Notes: generated by a model from the sequence alone, not told the origin. A stretch of 64,000 bases of DNA from Pseudomonadota bacterium (GCA_020161775.1 JAIUOW010000014.1:1-64000), one strand, 5' to 3'. Counted from the first letter of the stretch, positions 52,119 through 61,195 are shown. Numbers and translations: made by a program.

Positions 52119-52550
52119 TTACAGTTCCAGCACTTTGGGCTGTTGGGCGGTGTGGGGGTGCTCTGCGCCGCCATACACCTTGAGTTTCTTGATCATCGCG
52201 TAACCCAGCGGGCCCTTGGGCAGCATGCCCTTGACGGCCTTTTCCAGCGCGCGGCCGGGGTGCTTGGCTTGCATGTCGCGGAAGTTGGTGGCACTGATGC
52301 CGCCCGGGTAACCGGAATGGCGGTAGTACACCTTGTCGTTGTTCTTGGTGCCCGTCACACGGATCTGGGCTGCGTTGATGATGACGATGAAGTCACCGGT
52401 ATCGACGTGAGGCGTGTAAATGGCCTTGTGTTTGCCGCGCAAACGGAGAGCAACTTCGCTGGCTACTCGTCCGAGGACCTTGTCGGTCGCGTCAATCACA
52501 AACCACTCGTGCGTCACGTCAGCGGGTTTGGCGCTGAACGTTTTGGTCAT
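52119..52550 (-). CDS. rplM: 50S ribosomal protein L13
   Basis: A 143-residue ribosomal protein. It shows [51 protein letters not shown] and [20 protein letters not shown], all hallmark L13 blocks. First gene of the operon with rpsI. A consensus promoter with TATAAT lies about 135 bases upstream, leaving a long leader that may host autogenous control. Confidence 0.98.
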   Translation of the reverse strand: MTKTFSAKPADVTHEWFVIDATDKVLGRVASEVALRLRGKHKAIYTPHVDTGDFIVIINAAQIRVTGTKNNDKVYYRHSGYPGGISATNFRDMQAKHPGRALEKAVKGMLPKGPLGYAMIKKLKVYGGAEHPHTAQQPKVLEL

Positions 52551-52684
52551 GAGTTTTCTCTCTTGCGAGGGGTTTGGAGGGCCCTTTTCCACGGTCGGTG
52601 TTCCTCTTGCGGGAATCTCTTAGGTGGTATTTGCCCCTTTCAGGGCCTCCGCCGCGGGGCCACAAAAGCGCTGCGAAGCCCTCG

Positions 52685-52714
52685 ATTATACGAAAAATCA
52701 ACGGGTTAGCGCAA
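52685..52714 (-). promoter_or_regulatory. Promoter of rplM-rpsI
   Basis: On the minus strand the -10 is a perfect TATAAT (complement of 52685-52690) and the -35 is TTGCGC (complement of 52709-52714), 18 bases apart. The transcript would have a leader of about 130 bases before rplM. Divergent rlmJ starts at 52748, so its promoter must overlap. Confidence 0.65.
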
Positions 52715-52747
52715 TCCGGCCGCAGTCCGCGCGTTACCATCAGCCTC

Positions 52748-53629
52748 ATGTTCAGTTACCGACACGCCTTTCACGCCGGAAACCATGCCGATGTGCTCAA
52801 GCACACCGTGCTGATCGCCACCGTGCGGCATCTGACCGAAAAGGATGCGGCCCTGATGGTGCTGGACACCCATGCAGGCGCCGGCCTGTACCGGCTGGAT
52901 GGCGACTATGCCGAAACCAGCGGTGAAGCCGCCAGCGGCATTTTCCGCCTGGCCGCAGCCGCTGACCTGGTGCCGGCGCTGCAGGACTACGTGGACACCG
53001 TCGGCGCCTTCAACAAAAAAGGAAGCCAAAAGGTTTACCCTGGCTCGCCTTTCATCCTGCAGCGGCTGCTGCGCGAGCACGACAAGCTCAAGCTGTTCGA
53101 GCTGCACCCCACCGACGCCCGCGCCCTGGCGGGCAACATCGCCCAGCTGGAAGCAGGCCGCCAGGTAGCCGTTTTGCGTGAAGACGGCTTTGAAGGGGCG
53201 CGCAAGTTCCTGCCGCCGCCGTCGCGCCGCGCGCTGCTGCTGTGCGATCCGAGCTACGAAATCAAGACCGACTACGCCAAGGTCGCCGCCATGGTGGGCG
53301 ATGCGCTCAAGCGCTTTGCCACCGGCACCTATGCCGTGTGGTATCCGCTGATTCCCCGGCCCGAAGCCCACGACCTGCCACGCAAGCTGCAGACGCTGGC
53401 CACCAAGGCGGGCAAGAGCTGGCTCAATGCATCGCTCACGGTCAAATCCAGCAAGCTCACCACCAACGCGGCAGGCGAAACCGTGCGCCCCGGCCTGCCG
53501 GCCAGTGGCATGTTCATCATCAACCCGCCCTACACACTGAAGGCTGCGCTGCAGGCGGCCCTGCCCCAGCTGGTGGAGCTGCTCGGACAGGACCGCAACG
53601 CGGCGTTTGCGCTGGAAAGCGGCGGCTGA
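52748..53629 (+). CDS. rlmJ: 23S rRNA (adenine-2030-N6)-methyltransferase RlmJ
   Basis: A 293-residue SAM-dependent methyltransferase modifying A2030 of 23S rRNA. FSYRHAFHAGNHADVLKH at the N-terminus, VLDTHAGAGLYRLDGD as SAM loop, LLLCDPSYEIKTDY with the DPPY-type catalytic motif as DPSY, and MFIINPPYTL near the end. E. coli RlmJ has DPPYE at this place, so the second Pro to Ser change is a conservative variation. Divergent from rplM. Confidence 0.94.
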   Translation: MFSYRHAFHAGNHADVLKHTVLIATVRHLTEKDAALMVLDTHAGAGLYRLDGDYAETSGEAASGIFRLAAAADLVPALQDYVDTVGAFNKKGSQKVYPGSPFILQRLLREHDKLKLFELHPTDARALAGNIAQLEAGRQVAVLREDGFEGARKFLPPPSRRALLLCDPSYEIKTDYAKVAAMVGDALKRFATGTYAVWYPLIPRPEAHDLPRKLQTLATKAGKSWLNASLTVKSSKLTTNAAGETVRPGLPASGMFIINPPYTLKAALQAALPQLVELLGQDRNAAFALESGG

Positions 53630-53659
53630 ACCGCGCCGCCACCGCCGCGCGGCCCTGGA

Positions 53660-54685
53660 TCAGAAACGGTGGCGGATGCCGAAACCGTAGCTGGTGCCAC
53701 TCACAAACGTCGTGATCTTGTCGTGCATCAGCATCGCGTACACGTCGGTGCGCTTGGACAGGTTGTAGTCATAGCCCAGCGTCCAGGTGTCGCGCGTGTT
53801 GCCCGGCGTCACGCGGGTCTTCGCTCCGCCCACCAGCACCTTGCCCGAGCCCACTGGGATGGACGCGCCCAGCGATACGGTCTTGGCCTCGGGCACCAGG
53901 CGGTCTGACTTGGCGCGGCCATAGGTCACGAAGCCTTTGGCAAACCCTGCGTCGTACGAAGCGCCGACCATCCAGTCGGTTTTGGTGTCGGTGGTGGCAA
54001 ACGGGGCGGGGCTGCCCGGGTTGCTGATCTGGTCGCGCTCGTAGAACGCCGTCGCGGCGAACGGGCCGTTGAAGTACAGCACATTGAAGCCCACGTTGTG
54101 CGGGCCGTTGGAGCCCTGCACTTCGCCAAACTGGTAGTGGAAATTGGCCGACAACCCGCCGAAGCGCGGCGTGCTGTAGGTGATCTGGTTGGCCCAGCCG
54201 GTGTCCGATGGCGTGGTGGCCGTCCAGCCGGTGCCGTTGAACAGCGGCACATTGGCATGCAGCACCAGCGGCGAGAAGGTGAACGAGTCGCCGAACGGGT
54301 TGAAGATGACCGTGGGCAGGAAATTGGGCGCCAGCCCGCGGCCCAGCTGCAGCGTGCCAAAGCCGCCTTGCAGGCTCACGTTGGCGTCGCGCGAGAAATA
54401 AGGGTCGTTGGCAAAGCGGCCCTGGTTGCCGGTATCCACCTGGATGAAGGTGGTCAACGCGAAATTCGCCTTGAGCCCGCCACCCAGGTCTTCCGTGCCC
54501 TTCACGCCGAACCAGGACGTGGTCATCCCACCGCTGTTGACCACCGTGCGGCGCCCCGCGTCGCCCGCCATGCGGATGCCACCCGCATAGATGTCGGTCG
54601 TGCCCATGAGCTGCACGGAACTCTGCGCGCTGGCGGCGCTGGCCACCAGCGCGAGGACGGCTGCGGCAATCATGTTTGTTTTCAT
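53660..54685 (-). CDS. Gram-negative trimeric porin (Omp32/Porin_4 type)
   Basis: A 341-residue outer-membrane porin. A 20-residue signal peptide (MKTNMIAAAVLALVASAASA) precedes a 16-strand beta barrel. SSVQLMGTTDIYAGG is the first strand, SWFGVKGTEDLGGGLKANFAL the usual second-strand block, and the protein ends in a strand closing with Phe (GFGIRHRF), the outer-membrane assembly signal. GGAGAA lies before the ATG. It stands divergent from paaA; the two start regions are about 275 bases apart. Confidence 0.94.
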   Translation of the reverse strand: MKTNMIAAAVLALVASAASAQSSVQLMGTTDIYAGGIRMAGDAGRRTVVNSGGMTTSWFGVKGTEDLGGGLKANFALTTFIQVDTGNQGRFANDPYFSRDANVSLQGGFGTLQLGRGLAPNFLPTVIFNPFGDSFTFSPLVLHANVPLFNGTGWTATTPSDTGWANQITYSTPRFGGLSANFHYQFGEVQGSNGPHNVGFNVLYFNGPFAATAFYERDQISNPGSPAPFATTDTKTDWMVGASYDAGFAKGFVTYGRAKSDRLVPEAKTVSLGASIPVGSGKVLVGGAKTRVTPGNTRDTWTLGYDYNLSKRTDVYAMLMHDKITTFVSGTSYGFGIRHRF

Positions 54686-54891
54686 TTCTTCTCCTGCAAT
54701 TTTGAAAATTGGCCTCTGGGACCAGTGGCGTTTCTGCAAAACCTGTGCCGCACTGCACCAATGCCTGAAGCCCGGCATTTGAGAACTTATGGCGCAGGTT
54801 CGCACCTTCATGCCGCCTGATAGGCGCACCGTTTAAGGGCTGCGCCCAGGCTGGACGCCCCGTCCAGGCGAATGGCCAGCCATCCAGCGGG

Positions 54892-54926
54892 TTAACCGAC
54901 CGATCGGTCGGTTAATTGGCTATACT
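54892..54926 (+). promoter_or_regulatory. Perfect 24-bp palindromic operator and -10 element of the paa operon
   Basis: TTAACCGACCGA (54892-54903) is followed directly by its reverse complement, giving an uninterrupted 24-bp palindrome, six bases before a TATACT -10 hexamer (54921-54926). The site covers the -35 region, so a bound repressor would block RNA polymerase. Form and place match operators of TetR-type PaaR regulators known from Betaproteobacteria, which release DNA on binding phenylacetyl-CoA. No TetR gene is near; the regulator must be elsewhere. Confidence 0.8.
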
Positions 54927-54961
54927 GCTCGGCAGGCCGGCCACAGGCCCAGGAGACATGC

Positions 54962-55978
54962 ATGTACACCCAGGCACTGGACATCCCCGATTCGCGGCAG
55001 GCAGGCGACCTGAAGGCCGTGGAAGCCCCGTCAGCGCAGCCCGCCTTGCAGGCGCATTTCGAACAGAAGATGGACGCCGACCACAAGATCGAGCCCCGCG
55101 ACTGGATGCCCGACGCCTACCGCAAGACGCTGGTGCGACAGATCAGCCAGCATGCGCACAGCGAAATCGTGGGCATGCTGCCCGAAGGCAACTGGATCAG
55201 CCGCGCGCCGTCGCTCAAGCGCAAGGCCATCCTGCTGGCCAAGGTGCAGGACGAAGGCGGCCATGGCCTGTACCTGTACAGCGCCGCCGAGACGCTGGGC
55301 ACCAGCCGCGACCAGATGCTGGACGCGCTGCACACGGGCCGCGCCAAGTACAGCTCCATCTTCAACTACCCCACGCTGACCTGGGCGGACGTGGGCGTGA
55401 TCGGCTGGCTGGTGGACGGCGCGGCCATCATGAACCAGATCCCGCTGTGCCGCTGCTCTTACGGGCCCTATGCACGCGCGATGATCCGCATCTGCAAGGA
55501 AGAAAGCTTTCACCAGCGCCAGGGCTATGAGTCGCTCATGGTGCTGATGCAGGGCACGCCCGAGCAGCGCGCCATGGTGCAGGACGCCGTCAACCGCTGG
55601 TGGTGGAAGTGCCTGGCGATGTTCGGCCCGCCCGATGCCGACAGCCCCAACAGCGCCCAGGGCATGCGCTGGGGCATCAAGCGCATCAGCAACGACGACC
55701 TGCGCCAGAAATTCGTGGACGCCACGGTGCCCCAGGCCCAGGTGCTGGGCGTGACCCTGCCCGACCCGGACCTGAAATGGAACGAGGCGCGCCAGCACTG
55801 GGACTACGGCGCGATCGACTGGGACGAGTTCTGGGCCACCGTGAATGGCAACGGCCCCTGCAACAAGGAACGCCTGGCCACCCGGGTGAAAGCGCATGAG
55901 GACGGCCAGTGGGTGCGCGACGCCGCGCTGGCCCACGCCGCGAAGAAAAAGGAACAAGCCATGAAGGAGGCCGCATGA
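54962..55978 (+). CDS. paaA: Phenylacetyl-CoA 1,2-epoxidase catalytic subunit PaaA
   Basis: A 338-residue di-iron oxygenase subunit. The PaaABCE complex epoxidises the ring of phenylacetyl-CoA with O2 and NADPH, the committed step of aerobic phenylacetate breakdown. Ferritin-like fold with iron-binding Glu/His pairs in [13 protein letters not shown] and [14 protein letters not shown], and the family block [19 protein letters not shown]. First gene of paaABCDE behind the palindromic operator; the stop overlaps paaB (ATGA). Confidence 0.97.
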   Translation: MYTQALDIPDSRQAGDLKAVEAPSAQPALQAHFEQKMDADHKIEPRDWMPDAYRKTLVRQISQHAHSEIVGMLPEGNWISRAPSLKRKAILLAKVQDEGGHGLYLYSAAETLGTSRDQMLDALHTGRAKYSSIFNYPTLTWADVGVIGWLVDGAAIMNQIPLCRCSYGPYARAMIRICKEESFHQRQGYESLMVLMQGTPEQRAMVQDAVNRWWWKCLAMFGPPDADSPNSAQGMRWGIKRISNDDLRQKFVDATVPQAQVLGVTLPDPDLKWNEARQHWDYGAIDWDEFWATVNGNGPCNKERLATRVKAHEDGQWVRDAALAHAAKKKEQAMKEAA

Positions 55979-56358
55979 AAGGCAACGATGCAGGCACGCC
56001 GCTGCCCTCCCCTGGACAGGGGAGGGATGGGGAGGGGTCGGGCGTCAAGCCGGGCCAAAAGGCCATCGCGCAGGCACTGCGCGAATGGCCGCTGTGGGAA
56101 GTGTTCGTGCGCAGCAAGCAGGGCATCGAACACAAGCACTGCGGCAGCCTGCACGCCAGCGACGCACAGCACGCGCTGCAGATGGCCCGCGACGTGTACA
56201 CCCGCCGCCAGGAAGGCGTGAGCATCTGGGTGGTGCCGTCGGCCAGCATCACGGCCAGCGAGCCCAATGACAAGGCCGAGTTCTTTGACCCGGCCGCCGA
56301 CAAGGTGTACCGCCACCCAAGCTTTTACGCCATCCCCGACGAAGTGGGGCACATGTGA
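55975..56358 (+). CDS. paaB: Phenylacetyl-CoA epoxidase subunit PaaB with an extended N-terminus
   Basis: A 127-residue subunit that bridges PaaAC dimers. The conserved part begins at [20 protein letters not shown] and runs through [16 protein letters not shown]. PaaB is normally about 95 residues and starts just before that block. Here some 30 extra residues ([20 protein letters not shown]...) are encoded, including a 22-base perfect palindrome. The ATG overlapping the paaA stop is the only start consistent with tight coupling; no ATG lies between it and the conserved block, so the extension is probably translated. Confidence 0.93.
   Translation: MKGNDAGTPLPSPGQGRDGEGSGVKPGQKAIAQALREWPLWEVFVRSKQGIEHKHCGSLHASDAQHALQMARDVYTRRQEGVSIWVVPSASITASEPNDKAEFFDPAADKVYRHPSFYAIPDEVGHM
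56005..56026. repeat. Palindrome inserted in the 5' coding part of paaB
   Basis: CCCTCCCCTG (56005-56014) and CAGGGGAGGG (56017-56026) are perfect 10-bp arms around GA, followed by ATGGGGAGGGG. It is G/C-biased by strand, unlike ordinary codons nearby, and falls exactly in the segment absent from other PaaB proteins. It looks like a short REP-type element that landed in frame. Confidence 0.75.
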
Positions 56359-57191
56359 AAGCCCCGCTGGACTACCTGCTGCACCTGGCCGACAACGCGC
56401 TGGTGCTGGGCCAGCGCAATGCCGAATGGTGCGGCCACGGCCCTGTGCTGGAGGAAGACATCGCGCTGGCCAACATGAGCCTGGACCTGATCGGCCAGGC
56501 GCGGCTGCTGTACCAGTACGCGGCAGAGCGCATCAACGGCGATGAACACGAAGCCGCACGGTTTGCCCACCTGCGGGGCGCGCGAACAGACGGCGCGGTG
56601 ACCGAAGACACGCTCGCGTATTTCCGCGACACCCACGAGTTCCGCAACTGCACGTTGCTGGAATGGCCGCACCACGGCCCGCTGGCGGGTACGGCCGCCG
56701 CGCCGCGCGACTACGCCACCACCATCGTTCGCAACTTCCTGTACAGCGCGCTCATGGTGCTGGTATGGGACCGCCTGCAGTCGTGCCGCGACGCGCAGTT
56801 GGCCGCCATTGCCGGGCGTTCACTGAAAGAGGTGCGCTACCACCTGCGCCATTCGCACGACTGGCTGGTGCGCCTGGGTGATGGCACTGACGAGTCGCAC
56901 CAGCGCGCGCAGGCGGCGCTGGACCATTTGCTGCCCGGCACGCAGGAGTTCTGGGTCACCAGCCCCGCCGAACAGGCCGCGCAGGCCAACGGCACCGGCG
57001 TGGCAACCGCCGCGCTGCGTGACGACTGGACGGCCCTGGTCGACGAAGCCATTGCCGAGGCCACGCTGGATGGCACGCAACGCACCGGCTACGTGACGCA
57101 GGGCAAGACCGGCGTGCACTCCGAGCATCTGGGCTTCATGCTGGCCGAGATGCAGGGCCTGGCACGGGCGCATCCCACTGCAACCTGGTAA
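56355..57191 (+). CDS. paaC: Phenylacetyl-CoA epoxidase structural subunit PaaC
   Basis: A 278-residue ferritin-like subunit that pairs with PaaA but lacks most iron ligands. Blocks: YLLHLADNALVLGQRNAEWC, GPVLEEDIALANMSLDLIGQ, VRNFLYSALMVLVWDRL, VRYHLRHSHDWLVRLGDGTD. The start is a GTG overlapping the end of paaB. Third gene of the operon. Confidence 0.96.
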   Translation: MKAPLDYLLHLADNALVLGQRNAEWCGHGPVLEEDIALANMSLDLIGQARLLYQYAAERINGDEHEAARFAHLRGARTDGAVTEDTLAYFRDTHEFRNCTLLEWPHHGPLAGTAAAPRDYATTIVRNFLYSALMVLVWDRLQSCRDAQLAAIAGRSLKEVRYHLRHSHDWLVRLGDGTDESHQRAQAALDHLLPGTQEFWVTSPAEQAAQANGTGVATAALRDDWTALVDEAIAEATLDGTQRTGYVTQGKTGVHSEHLGFMLAEMQGLARAHPTATW

Positions 57192-57195
57192 CGCC

Positions 57196-57723
57196 ATGCC
57201 GGCCGCCACCACGCGCGCAACGGACCCCATCAAGCTGGCATGGGAGGCGCTCGCCATGCTGACCGACCCCGAGATCCCCGTCGTCACGCTGCGCGAGCTG
57301 GGCATCCTGCGCGACGTGCGCGAAGGCGTTGACGGCCTGGAGGTGGTGATCACGCCTACCTACAACGGCTGCCCCGCCATCCAGCAGATCGAGGACGACG
57401 TGCGCGCCGCGCTGGCCCACGCCGGCATCGACGCACAGGTCGTGACACAGCTCGCGCCCGCCTGGACCACCGACTGGATGACCCAGGCCGCCCGCGACAA
57501 GCTGCGCGCCTATGGCATCGCACCGCCGCACGCCTGCAACACACCGGCATCGTCCGGCAACGTTGTGCACCTGCGCAGGCGCCTCGCACCCGCCGCCGTG
57601 GCCTGCCCGCAGTGCGGCTCGGCCAACACCACCGAGACCTCGCATTTCGGCTCCACGGCCTGCAAGGCGCTGTACCGCTGCCTGGACTGCCTGGAGCCCT
57701 TTGACTATTTCAAGCCGCACTGA
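57196..57723 (+). CDS. paaD: PaaD, SUF-type assembly protein of phenylacetyl-CoA epoxidase
   Basis: A 175-residue MIP18/DUF59-family protein: LTDPEIPVVTLRELGILRDV, TPTYNGCPAIQQIEDDVRAAL with the conserved Cys, and a C-terminal zinc or Fe-S binding pair CPQCGS...CLDC. In other bacteria PaaD is needed to assemble a working epoxidase, presumably by maturing the PaaE iron-sulfur centre. Located between paaC and paaE with spacing of under ten bases. Confidence 0.95.
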   Translation: MPAATTRATDPIKLAWEALAMLTDPEIPVVTLRELGILRDVREGVDGLEVVITPTYNGCPAIQQIEDDVRAALAHAGIDAQVVTQLAPAWTTDWMTQAARDKLRAYGIAPPHACNTPASSGNVVHLRRRLAPAAVACPQCGSANTTETSHFGSTACKALYRCLDCLEPFDYFKPH

Positions 57724-57732
57724 GCCACGCCG

Positions 57733-58833
57733 ATGACCGCCACGACCGCAGCCCCCCGCTTCCATGCCCTGCGCGTTGCGCGCGTCCTGCCGGAGTCCGA
57801 CGGCGCCGTGTCGATCGCGCTGGCCGTGCCGCCGGAGCAGCGCGACGCCTTCCGGTTCGAGCCGGGCCAGTTCCTGACCCTGCGCGCCATGATCGGCGGG
57901 CAGGACGTGCGCCGCAGCTATTCCATCAGTTGCCCGCGGGCGCGGCTGGCCGAGCAAGGCGAGCTGGAGGTGGGCGTGCGCGCGGTGGACGGCGGCGTTT
58001 TTTCCGGCTGGGCGGCCGCGCAGCTGAAGGCTGGCGACACGCTGGAGGTGCTTCCGCCCGACGGCCGCTTCACCGTCAAGCGGGTGCGGGCACTGCACCG
58101 GGTGGGCTTTGCGGCGGGCTCGGGCATCACGCCCATCCTGTCCATCGTGGCGACCACGCTGGCCGAGCAGCCGGGCTCGAAATTCACGCTGGTGTACGGC
58201 AACCGGCGCATGGCCAGCGTGATGTTCAACGAAGCGCTGCAGGACCTGAAGGATCGCTACCCCGACCGCCTGACGCTGATCCATGTGCTGTCGCGCCAGG
58301 CGCAGGAGGTGCCGCTGCTGGAAGGCCGCATCGATGGCGCCAAGGTGCGCGAGCTGATGGCCACGCTGCTGCCGGCCCAAAGCATGGACGAGGTGTTCAT
58401 CTGCGGCCCCGAAGGCATGATCGAATCCACCGAGGCGGCGCTGCTGGCCGCCGGCGTGCCGGCCGACCGCATCCGCACCGAACGCTTCACCAGCGCCCAC
58501 CCCGCGGGCAACGGCGTGGCGCGCGAGGCCGCGGCCCCGCGCGAGCGCGACGGCGAGGTGGAATTGACCGTGATGCTGGACGGCCGGCCGCACGTGATGC
58601 GCATGGGCGCCAACGAGCATGTGCTGGACGTGGCGCTGGACGCCGGCCTGGACCTGCCCTGGTCGTGTCGCGGCGGGGTGTGCTGCACCTGCCGCGCCAA
58701 GGTGATCGAAGGCACGGTGACCATGGACCGCAACTTCACGCTGGAGCCCTGGGAGATGGCGCAGGGCTTTGTGCTGAGCTGCCAGGCGCGGCCACAGACC
58801 GGCAAGCTCGTCGTCAGTTACGACGAACGTTGA
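57733..58833 (+). CDS. paaE: Phenylacetyl-CoA epoxidase reductase subunit PaaE
   Basis: A 366-residue electron-transfer subunit. The N-terminal FAD domain has QFLTLRAMIGG and RRSYSISCPRA, the NAD(P)H domain AAGSGITPILSIVATTL and FICGPEGMIES, and a C-terminal plant-type 2Fe-2S ferredoxin domain has its cysteines in SCRGGVCCTCRAKV and LSCQARP. It passes NADPH electrons to PaaA. Last gene of the operon. Confidence 0.97.
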   Translation: MTATTAAPRFHALRVARVLPESDGAVSIALAVPPEQRDAFRFEPGQFLTLRAMIGGQDVRRSYSISCPRARLAEQGELEVGVRAVDGGVFSGWAAAQLKAGDTLEVLPPDGRFTVKRVRALHRVGFAAGSGITPILSIVATTLAEQPGSKFTLVYGNRRMASVMFNEALQDLKDRYPDRLTLIHVLSRQAQEVPLLEGRIDGAKVRELMATLLPAQSMDEVFICGPEGMIESTEAALLAAGVPADRIRTERFTSAHPAGNGVAREAAAPRERDGEVELTVMLDGRPHVMRMGANEHVLDVALDAGLDLPWSCRGGVCCTCRAKVIEGTVTMDRNFTLEPWEMAQGFVLSCQARPQTGKLVVSYDER

Positions 58834-58872
58834 CATGCCGGGGCCCGCGCAGGTGCCCCCTACACTCGGTGC

Positions 58873-59838
58873 ATGCAAGCCGCCCCACCGCACCACCGCC
58901 TGGCCTATGCGCTGATCTTCATCACCCCCGCGCTGTGGTGCGTCAACTACCTGGTGGCGCGCTGGGCGCCCGGCGTAGTGGAGCCCAATACGCTGGCCTT
59001 TGGCCGCTGGTTCGTGGCAGCGCTGCTGCTGGGCGCCTTCACCGCGCCCGAGCTGCTGCGCCAGCGCGGCGTGCTGCGCGCGCAGTGGCGGCGCTTCATC
59101 ATCCTGGGCGCTTTGGGCATGTGGATCTGTGGCGCGTGGGTGTACATCGCCGCGCGCACCACCACGGCCACCAACATCGCGCTGATCTATTCGGTGTCGC
59201 CGGTGCTGATCGCGCTGGCGTCGGTGCTGTGGCTGCGCGAGCGGTTCACCCGGCCGCAGGCGCTGGGCGTGGCGCTGGCGCTGGCCGGCGTGGTGCACGT
59301 GATCATCAAGGGGCAGTGGGCCGCGCTGGGCGGCGTGCAGTGGGTGCCGGGCGACCTGTGGATCGTGGCCACCACCTGCGCCTGGTCGGGCTTTGCGGTG
59401 CTGCAGCGGCGCTGGCCCATGCCGCTCAGCGCGGCGGCCCACCTGTGCGCGGTGAGCGTGGGCGGGCTGGTGGTGCTGGCGCCCTTCACGCTGTGGGAGC
59501 TGGCGCAGGCCGGGCAACCTGCGCTCGGTGCACAAGCCTACGGACTGATGCTGCTGGCAGGCATCTGCCCCGGTGCGGCGGCGTTCTGGTGCTATTCGTA
59601 TGTGCAGCGCCAGCTGGGCGTGGCGCGGGCGTCATCGCAGCTGTACCTGGGGCCGCTGTATGGCGCGGCCATGGCCTGGCTGTTCCTGGGCGAGCCGGTG
59701 GGCTGGCACCACGCCATGGGCGCGGCGCTGATCCTGCCGGGCATCTGGCTGGTCAGCCGCAGCGGCGCTGGTAAGCCTCTTGCGAACGCTGCAGATCCCG
59801 CTGCTCGCCCTCGTTCAGGTCCGTCCGGGCCTGCTTGA
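58873..59838 (+). CDS. EamA/DMT-family transporter
   Basis: A 321-residue inner-membrane protein with ten hydrophobic helices in two EamA repeats (LIFITPALWCVNYLVARWAP opens the first; DLWIVATTCAWSGFAVLQRR the second; SQLYLGPLYGAAMAWLFLGE near the end of the second). Members export metabolites such as amino acids or nucleosides; the cargo is unknown. It follows paaE after 39 bases and may be read through from it. The hydrophilic C-terminal tail is encoded in an 86-base overlap with the convergent gene. Confidence 0.9.
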   Translation: MQAAPPHHRLAYALIFITPALWCVNYLVARWAPGVVEPNTLAFGRWFVAALLLGAFTAPELLRQRGVLRAQWRRFIILGALGMWICGAWVYIAARTTTATNIALIYSVSPVLIALASVLWLRERFTRPQALGVALALAGVVHVIIKGQWAALGGVQWVPGDLWIVATTCAWSGFAVLQRRWPMPLSAAAHLCAVSVGGLVVLAPFTLWELAQAGQPALGAQAYGLMLLAGICPGAAAFWCYSYVQRQLGVARASSQLYLGPLYGAAMAWLFLGEPVGWHHAMGAALILPGIWLVSRSGAGKPLANAADPAARPRSGPSGPA

Positions 59839-60346
59839 TGCGCAGCACGCGCTTGAGCTCGCCGCACATCTCCTGCTGGGCCTTGGTCCAGCTGGCTTCG
59901 CGCTCGGCGACCTTCTTTTCGGTGTCAGCGGCCTTGCGCTTGTCGCCCTTTTCCTGCGACAGCCGGCGCGAGGCTTCCATTTCGGATTCGCGGCATTCGC
60001 GGTTGTATTCCTTGCGCATGTCGCTGACCACATCACCCTTCAGGCCACGGGCCGGGGCGGTGCGGATGGCGTCATTCAGTGACGCACAGCGCGGGTCCAT
60101 GTACTTGAGGTGTTCGGGCGCGTCGCCCACGCTGGGGATGTAGGTGGGCGCCACCGGCCTTTCCGGCAGTGGCGCGTAATAGACCATGCCGGGCTTGCAG
60201 GGCTGCGAAGAAATGTACGCGCGGCCCGTGTTGTCACGGCACTGGTAAGTCTGGGCCTGGGCATCGGCAGGTGCCATGCCGGCACCCAGCACAAGGGCAA
60301 GGGCCAACGCCGGCAGGCCGACCAGTTTCTTCATCATCGTCTTCAT
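59753..60346 (-). CDS. Periplasmic DUF4124-like protein
   Basis: A 197-residue secreted protein. The signal peptide (about 1-31, ending ADAQAQ) precedes the YQCRDNTGRAYISSQPC module with two Cys typical of DUF4124-type domains, then a long charged helical region rich in Lys, Glu and Arg. An internal Met (5) could be the start. Function unknown. Ends inside the convergent DMT transporter gene. Confidence 0.82.
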   Translation of the reverse strand: MKTMMKKLVGLPALALALVLGAGMAPADAQAQTYQCRDNTGRAYISSQPCKPGMVYYAPLPERPVAPTYIPSVGDAPEHLKYMDPRCASLNDAIRTAPARGLKGDVVSDMRKEYNRECRESEMEASRRLSQEKGDKRKAADTEKKVAEREASWTKAQQEMCGELKRVLRIKQARTDLNEGEQRDLQRSQEAYQRRCG

Positions 60347-60367
60347 CCACCGCTCCTGCGCCGGATT

Positions 60368-61195
60368 CTAGAGCCCCAGGCGCTTGCAGATTTCCAGCGT
60401 GGCGCCGGCCTGGTTCATGGTGTAGAAGTGGATGCCCGGCACGCCCGCATGGCGCAGCTGGTCGCACAGGTCGGTCACCACGTCCAGGCCAAACGCCTTG
60501 ATGCTCGCCGTGTCGTCGCCAAACGCCTGCAGCCGCATGCGGATCCAGCGGGGAATCTCGGCGCCGCATGCGTCCGAAAAGCGCAGCAGCTGGGTAGAGC
60601 TGGTAATGGGCATGATGCCGGGCACCACCGGCACCTCCACGCCCACCTTCAGCAGGTCGTTCACATAGCGAAAGTAGGCATCGCTGTTGAAGAAATACTG
60701 CGTGATGCCCGAATTGGCCCCGGCCTTGACCTTCGCGGCAAAGGCCTCCAGGTCAGCCATGGGCGATTTCGCCTGGGGATGGGTTTCCGGGTAGGCGGCC
60801 ACTTCGATGTGGAAATGGTCGCCCGTTTCGGCTCGCACAAAGGCCACCAGATCGCTGGCATAGCGGAACTCGCCGCCCATGCCGTAGCCGCTGGGCAGAT
60901 CGCCGCGCAGCGCCACGATACGGCGGATGCCCGCCCGCGCATAGGCCGACAGCCGCTCGCGGATGCTGTCATGGGATTGGCCGATACAACTCAGGTGCGG
61001 CGCAGCCGCGCAGCCCTCGGCCATGATCTCGGTCACGGCCTGCAGCGTGCCGTCCTGCGTGGAGCCGCCCGCGCCAAAGGTGACCGAGCAGAACTCGGGC
61101 TTCAGCGCATACAGCTGCTGGCGCGCGGCGCGCAGCTTTTCGGCGCCCTCGGGCGTCTTGGTCGGGAAAAATTCAAGGCTCAGCGGAAGACTCAT
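60368..61195 (-). CDS. metF: 5,10-methylenetetrahydrofolate reductase
   Basis: A 275-residue FAD enzyme that makes 5-methyl-THF for methionine synthesis. SLEFFPTKTPEGAEKL at the start carries the catalytic Glu; SVTFGAGGST, IVALRGDLPSGYG, FIEVAAYPETHPQAKS-type region and ITQYFFNSDAYFRYV are family blocks. Its start overlaps the stop of tlyA by four bases, so it is the third gene of the ahcY operon under the SAH riboswitch. Confidence 0.97.
   Translation of the reverse strand: MSLPLSLEFFPTKTPEGAEKLRAARQQLYALKPEFCSVTFGAGGSTQDGTLQAVTEIMAEGCAAAPHLSCIGQSHDSIRERLSAYARAGIRRIVALRGDLPSGYGMGGEFRYASDLVAFVRAETGDHFHIEVAAYPETHPQAKSPMADLEAFAAKVKAGANSGITQYFFNSDAYFRYVNDLLKVGVEVPVVPGIMPITSSTQLLRFSDACGAEIPRWIRMRLQAFGDDTASIKAFGLDVVTDLCDQLRHAGVPGIHFYTMNQAGATLEICKRLGL

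Noticed and set aside
57136-59535. 799-codon open frame on the minus strand opposite paaDE and the DMT transporter
   Set aside because: It is antisense to well-conserved genes, is His/Gly/Arg-rich low complexity, and has no recognisable domain; long antisense frames are normal in high-GC DNA.
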